From assembly GCA_017540915.1 (NCBI GenBank), contig JAFYAD010000201.1, positions 1-8,621 on the forward strand: a stretch of DNA of 8,621 bases, in the 5' to 3' direction. Position 1 is the first letter of the stretch, and every line of letters starts with the position of its first letter. The notes under the pieces are model-generated. The model made no database searches. It was given only the letters and a program-made list of their open reading frames with translations, and was not told the origin of the DNA. Origin of the DNA: Lachnospiraceae bacterium (GTDB lineage Bacteria; Bacillota_A; Clostridia; Lachnospirales; Lachnospiraceae). Made by a program: the position numbers and the translations under genes. Below, piece by piece: positions 6,758 to 8,621 of this stretch.

Positions 6758-7609
6758 TCAGTAAAATGTCTTCACAAGACTTCCGATCACCAGATTCCAT
6801 CCGTCCGCCAGTACAAATAACAAAATCTTAAACGGCATTGATATGGTGGTGGGCGGCAGCATCATCATACCCATTGACATGAGCACGCTGGATACTACCA
6901 TGTCTATTACGATAAATGGAATATATATCAAAAAGCCTATGATGAACGCAGTTCTGAGTTCCGATACCATAAAGCTCGGTATCAGTACTGTCATCGGTAT
7001 CTCATCAATATCATCGTATGTCACATTTGCAATATCGCAGAACATATCGATATCTTTTGTCTTGGTCTGGGGATACATGAATTCCCTTATAGGCTGCGCC
7101 GCAGCCTCAAATGCCTCTTCCTGGGTTATGTCACCTGCATCAAAGGGCTTTATGGCTTCCTCATTGATCCTGGTCATAACGGGGGACATGATAAACAATG
7201 TCAAAAACAGTGCCAGCCCCACCAGCACCTGGTTAGGCGGTGAAGTCTGGGTACCCATGGCCGCCCTCACAAAATGCAGTACAACCACTATCCTGGTAAA
7301 GCTTGTCAGCATCACGACTATGGACGGAACCAGAGACAGAACCGTCAATACGATGAGGATACGCACAGACGTTGACAGACCGCCCTCACCGTTGTCATAA
7401 TACAGTGAAAAGGTGCTCCTGGCATCCTCCATTGCATCCCTCACAACACCGTCCCTGTCAGTGTCGATACCAATGGACGGCTGGGAAGCGTATGCAACCT
7501 CCGAAAAAGACAGTAAAAGAGCCATAGATAAAAATATGGCTCCCATTACCAGACTGCATAGCATGATGTATTTTCTTTTATGACCTGTCCTTTGTTCCGA
7601 CTTCTTCAT
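6758..7609 (-). CDS. fliP: FliP, export gate core membrane protein
   Basis: A 283-residue membrane protein forming the pentameric core of the flagellar export gate. FliP is unusual among flagellar proteins in having a cleavable signal peptide. Here a Lys/Arg-rich start ([14 protein letters not shown]) precedes a hydrophobic stretch at about 16-36 and a likely cleavage after AYA near residue 41. The family core follows: LVPSIVVMLTSFTRIVVVL at 93-111, then HFVRAAMGTQTSPPNQ, and the C-terminal FLIYIPFIVIDMVVSS block with PPTTISMPFKILLF. Between signal peptide and core is a polar insert (about 42-80) holding DTDRDG, described under findings. The start overlaps fliO by 32 nt. The nearest purine-rich site (AGAGG) is about 14 nt upstream, too far to be ideal, but the basic residues needed for a signal peptide favour this start over the internal Met16. 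Confidence 0.96.
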   Translation of the reverse strand: MKKSEQRTGHKRKYIMLCSLVMGAIFLSMALLLSFSEVAYASQPSIGIDTDRDGVVRDAMEDARSTFSLYYDNGEGGLSTSVRILIVLTVLSLVPSIVVMLTSFTRIVVVLHFVRAAMGTQTSPPNQVLVGLALFLTLFIMSPVMTRINEEAIKPFDAGDITQEEAFEAAAQPIREFMYPQTKTKDIDMFCDIANVTYDDIDEIPMTVLIPSFMVSELRTAFIIGFLIYIPFIVIDMVVSSVLMSMGMMMLPPTTISMPFKILLFVLADGWNLVIGSLVKTFY

Positions 7610-8009
7610 CTTTTTCGATATTGCCTCTGTTTTTTATTCTGTCCAGCACATCCTTAAAGGCTCTGCCATAGACCGACGTTGCGGTTTCAGTGCTCATACT
7701 GCTGTCATATTCTATGATATCATCACCTGTAAGCGTGGCTAAGAGGCTTATCTCATCCTTTCCGAAACCGACCACAAGATATTTATCCACGCCGGCTCTT
7801 ATAATGGCAATCGTCCTGTTATTGCCCAGACGGATGCTCTCCTTGATCTCCAGGTTCTGCCTGATCGTCCTGGTCTTTTCATATCCCGCGATCCATCTGG
7901 TGGTAAAATAACACAATACCAGCACAAATATAAAAATAACGGACACGGTTATGAATTCAAATATGCTGTTGTAGGCACCGCCTGTTAACAAAATACTGTT
8001 CATTATCAT
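7578..8009 (-). CDS. fliO: FliO, export gate assembly factor
   Basis: A 143-residue bitopic membrane protein that assists assembly of the FliP ring. A short N-terminal segment precedes one hydrophobic helix (about residues 17-36, [16 protein letters not shown]), then a basic boundary ([14 protein letters not shown]). A compact cytoplasmic domain follows with the FliO pattern: [34 protein letters not shown] at about 57-90. A charged tail ends in [21 protein letters not shown]. FliO is poorly conserved, so the assignment leans on topology, this pattern and its place just before fliP. The ATG overlaps the fliY stop as ATGA. A second in-frame ATG two codons later is an equally possible start. The 3' end overlaps fliP by 32 nt. 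Confidence 0.9.
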   Translation of the reverse strand: MIMNSILLTGGAYNSIFEFITVSVIFIFVLVLCYFTTRWIAGYEKTRTIRQNLEIKESIRLGNNRTIAIIRAGVDKYLVVGFGKDEISLLATLTGDDIIEYDSSMSTETATSVYGRAFKDVLDRIKNRGNIEKDEEVGTKDRS

Positions 8010-8621
8010 TTTACGATCTCTGTGATACGTACACCGAAGCTTTCCTCAATGACCACAACCTCGCCCTTGGCGACATATTTACCGTTCACCAGAATGTCGA
8101 TAGGCTCACCGGCGATTTTATTAAGCTCCACAATGGTACCCGGTGTGAAATCCAGGATCTCCTGGATGGATTTGCTGGTCCTGCCCAATTCCACGGTGAC
8201 CTCCAAGGGAACATCCATGATGAGATCGATGTTTTCCTTTGCAAAGTTTGCGGCAAAATCACCGGTGAAGGGGGTAAACTGTGCCGGCTGAACCTGTACG
8301 GGCTGACCGTACATTGAGGGATCCATCATCGTGGGAGCCGGATAAGGCTGTCCCTGGTAAGGTCCTGCGGGATAAGGCCCTGCCTGATACATCTGTCCCT
8401 GCTGAGGCGCTCCCATTGGATTACCCATGGGTGAAGCTGCCGGCGCGGGTTCCGGAGCAGGCGCCGGTGCCGAAGCACTGTCTCCGATACCTATCTGTGC
8501 ATCATTGGCATCTGCCTGCATATTCGAAGTCACGGCAGAACACATCTCTCTGACAAATGAATACGGATACAGCTGCATGATCTCTGAGTCCACTAGATCT
8601 CCTATCTCCATTCTGAATGAG
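8006..8621 (-). CDS. fliY: FliY/FliN flagellar motor switch protein, C-terminal part
   Basis: The C-terminal ~205 residues of a C-ring switch protein. The frame stays open to the right edge, and the Met encoded at 8611-8609 is preceded in frame by Ser-Phe-Arg, so that Met is probably internal and the true start lies outside the window. Counting from that Met: residues 1-34 ([20 protein letters not shown]) look like the tail of a FliM/CheC-type domain. Residues 45-115 form a Pro/Ala/Gly/Gln/Tyr/Met-rich linker. Residues 127-201 are a complete SpoA (FliN) domain with [59 protein letters not shown] CheC-like region plus SpoA suggests FliY, the Gram-positive switch phosphatase, rather than a short FliN, but the phosphatase motifs are outside the window. 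Confidence 0.92.
   Translation of the reverse strand, partial: SFRMEIGDLVDSEIMQLYPYSFVREMCSAVTSNMQADANDAQIGIGDSASAPAPAPEPAPAASPMGNPMGAPQQGQMYQAGPYPAGPYQGQPYPAPTMMDPSMYGQPVQVQPAQFTPFTGDFAANFAKENIDLIMDVPLEVTVELGRTSKSIQEILDFTPGTIVELNKIAGEPIDILVNGKYVAKGEVVVIEESFGVRITEIVK
8339..8398 (-). repeat. 15-bp imperfect tandem repeat in the FliY linker
   Basis: Four adjacent 15-nt units on the minus strand encode the pentapeptides [15 protein letters not shown] and GQPYP. The plus strand shows the period clearly, for example GATAAGG at 8341 and 8371. Unit length is a multiple of three, so gain or loss of units would keep the frame. The flanking residues (GAPQQ before, APTMM after) look like decayed units. 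Confidence 0.65.

Noticed and set aside
6843..7400. 185-codon open frame on the plus strand
   Set aside because: Antisense to the conserved core of fliP; no recognisable protein and no supporting start signal.
1..8621. Internal promoters, sigma-D-type promoters, mobile elements or foreign islands
   Set aside because: The genes are contiguous or overlapping with at most 75 nt between them, and I saw no convincing promoter, inverted terminal repeats, transposase or change in gene style. The region reads as one intact core operon.

Overview
The window is a run of flagellar biosynthesis genes, all on the minus strand and read from high to low coordinates. In transcription order they are: the C-terminal part of fliY/fliN (cut by the right edge), fliO, fliP, fliQ, fliR, flhB, flhA, flhF and flhG. 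After flhG come about 50 bases that may hold the first three codons of the next gene. Gene order, signature motifs and protein lengths all match a chromosomal flagellar operon of a Gram-positive, clostridial-type bacterium. The long Pro/Gly/Gln/Met/Tyr linker in the switch protein, the moderate GC content and the protein style suggest a motile Lachnospiraceae relative (Butyrivibrio/Roseburia type). That placement is inference; the operon identity is not in doubt.

Layout: 8006-8621 encodes the SpoA (FliN-type) end of the motor switch protein, which forms the C-ring. From 5608 to 8009 lie fliO, fliP, fliQ and fliR: the assembly factor FliO and the FliP/FliQ/FliR subunits of the export gate. At 4429-5595 is flhB, the substrate-specificity switch with its NPTH self-cleavage site. 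At 2341-4392 is flhA, the large export-gate protein with the FHIPEP signature. At 958-2340 is flhF, an SRP-type GTPase, and at 51-956 is flhG, a MinD-type ATPase; the pair controls where and how many flagella are built.

The genes are packed tightly. fliY and fliO overlap as ATGA, fliO and fliP overlap by 32 bases, flhA stop and flhF start abut as TAAATG, and flhF and flhG are one base apart. The longest untranslated gap is 75 bases (fliP-fliQ). I see no internal promoter, terminator, tRNA, rRNA, CRISPR array or mobile element, so this looks like the middle of one long polycistronic unit whose promoter lies beyond the right edge.

I found no undescribed system; this is an ordinary, intact core flagellar operon. 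The details most worth a second look are: an FlhG start that must be moved to give the N-terminal DQAxxLR motif; a possible 17-codon ORF filling the fliP-fliQ gap and ending 3 nt before fliQ; a DxDxDG calcium-loop-like insert in the exported N-terminus of FliP; a 15-bp tandem repeat encoding pentapeptides in the FliY linker; and a poorly marked flhB translation start.
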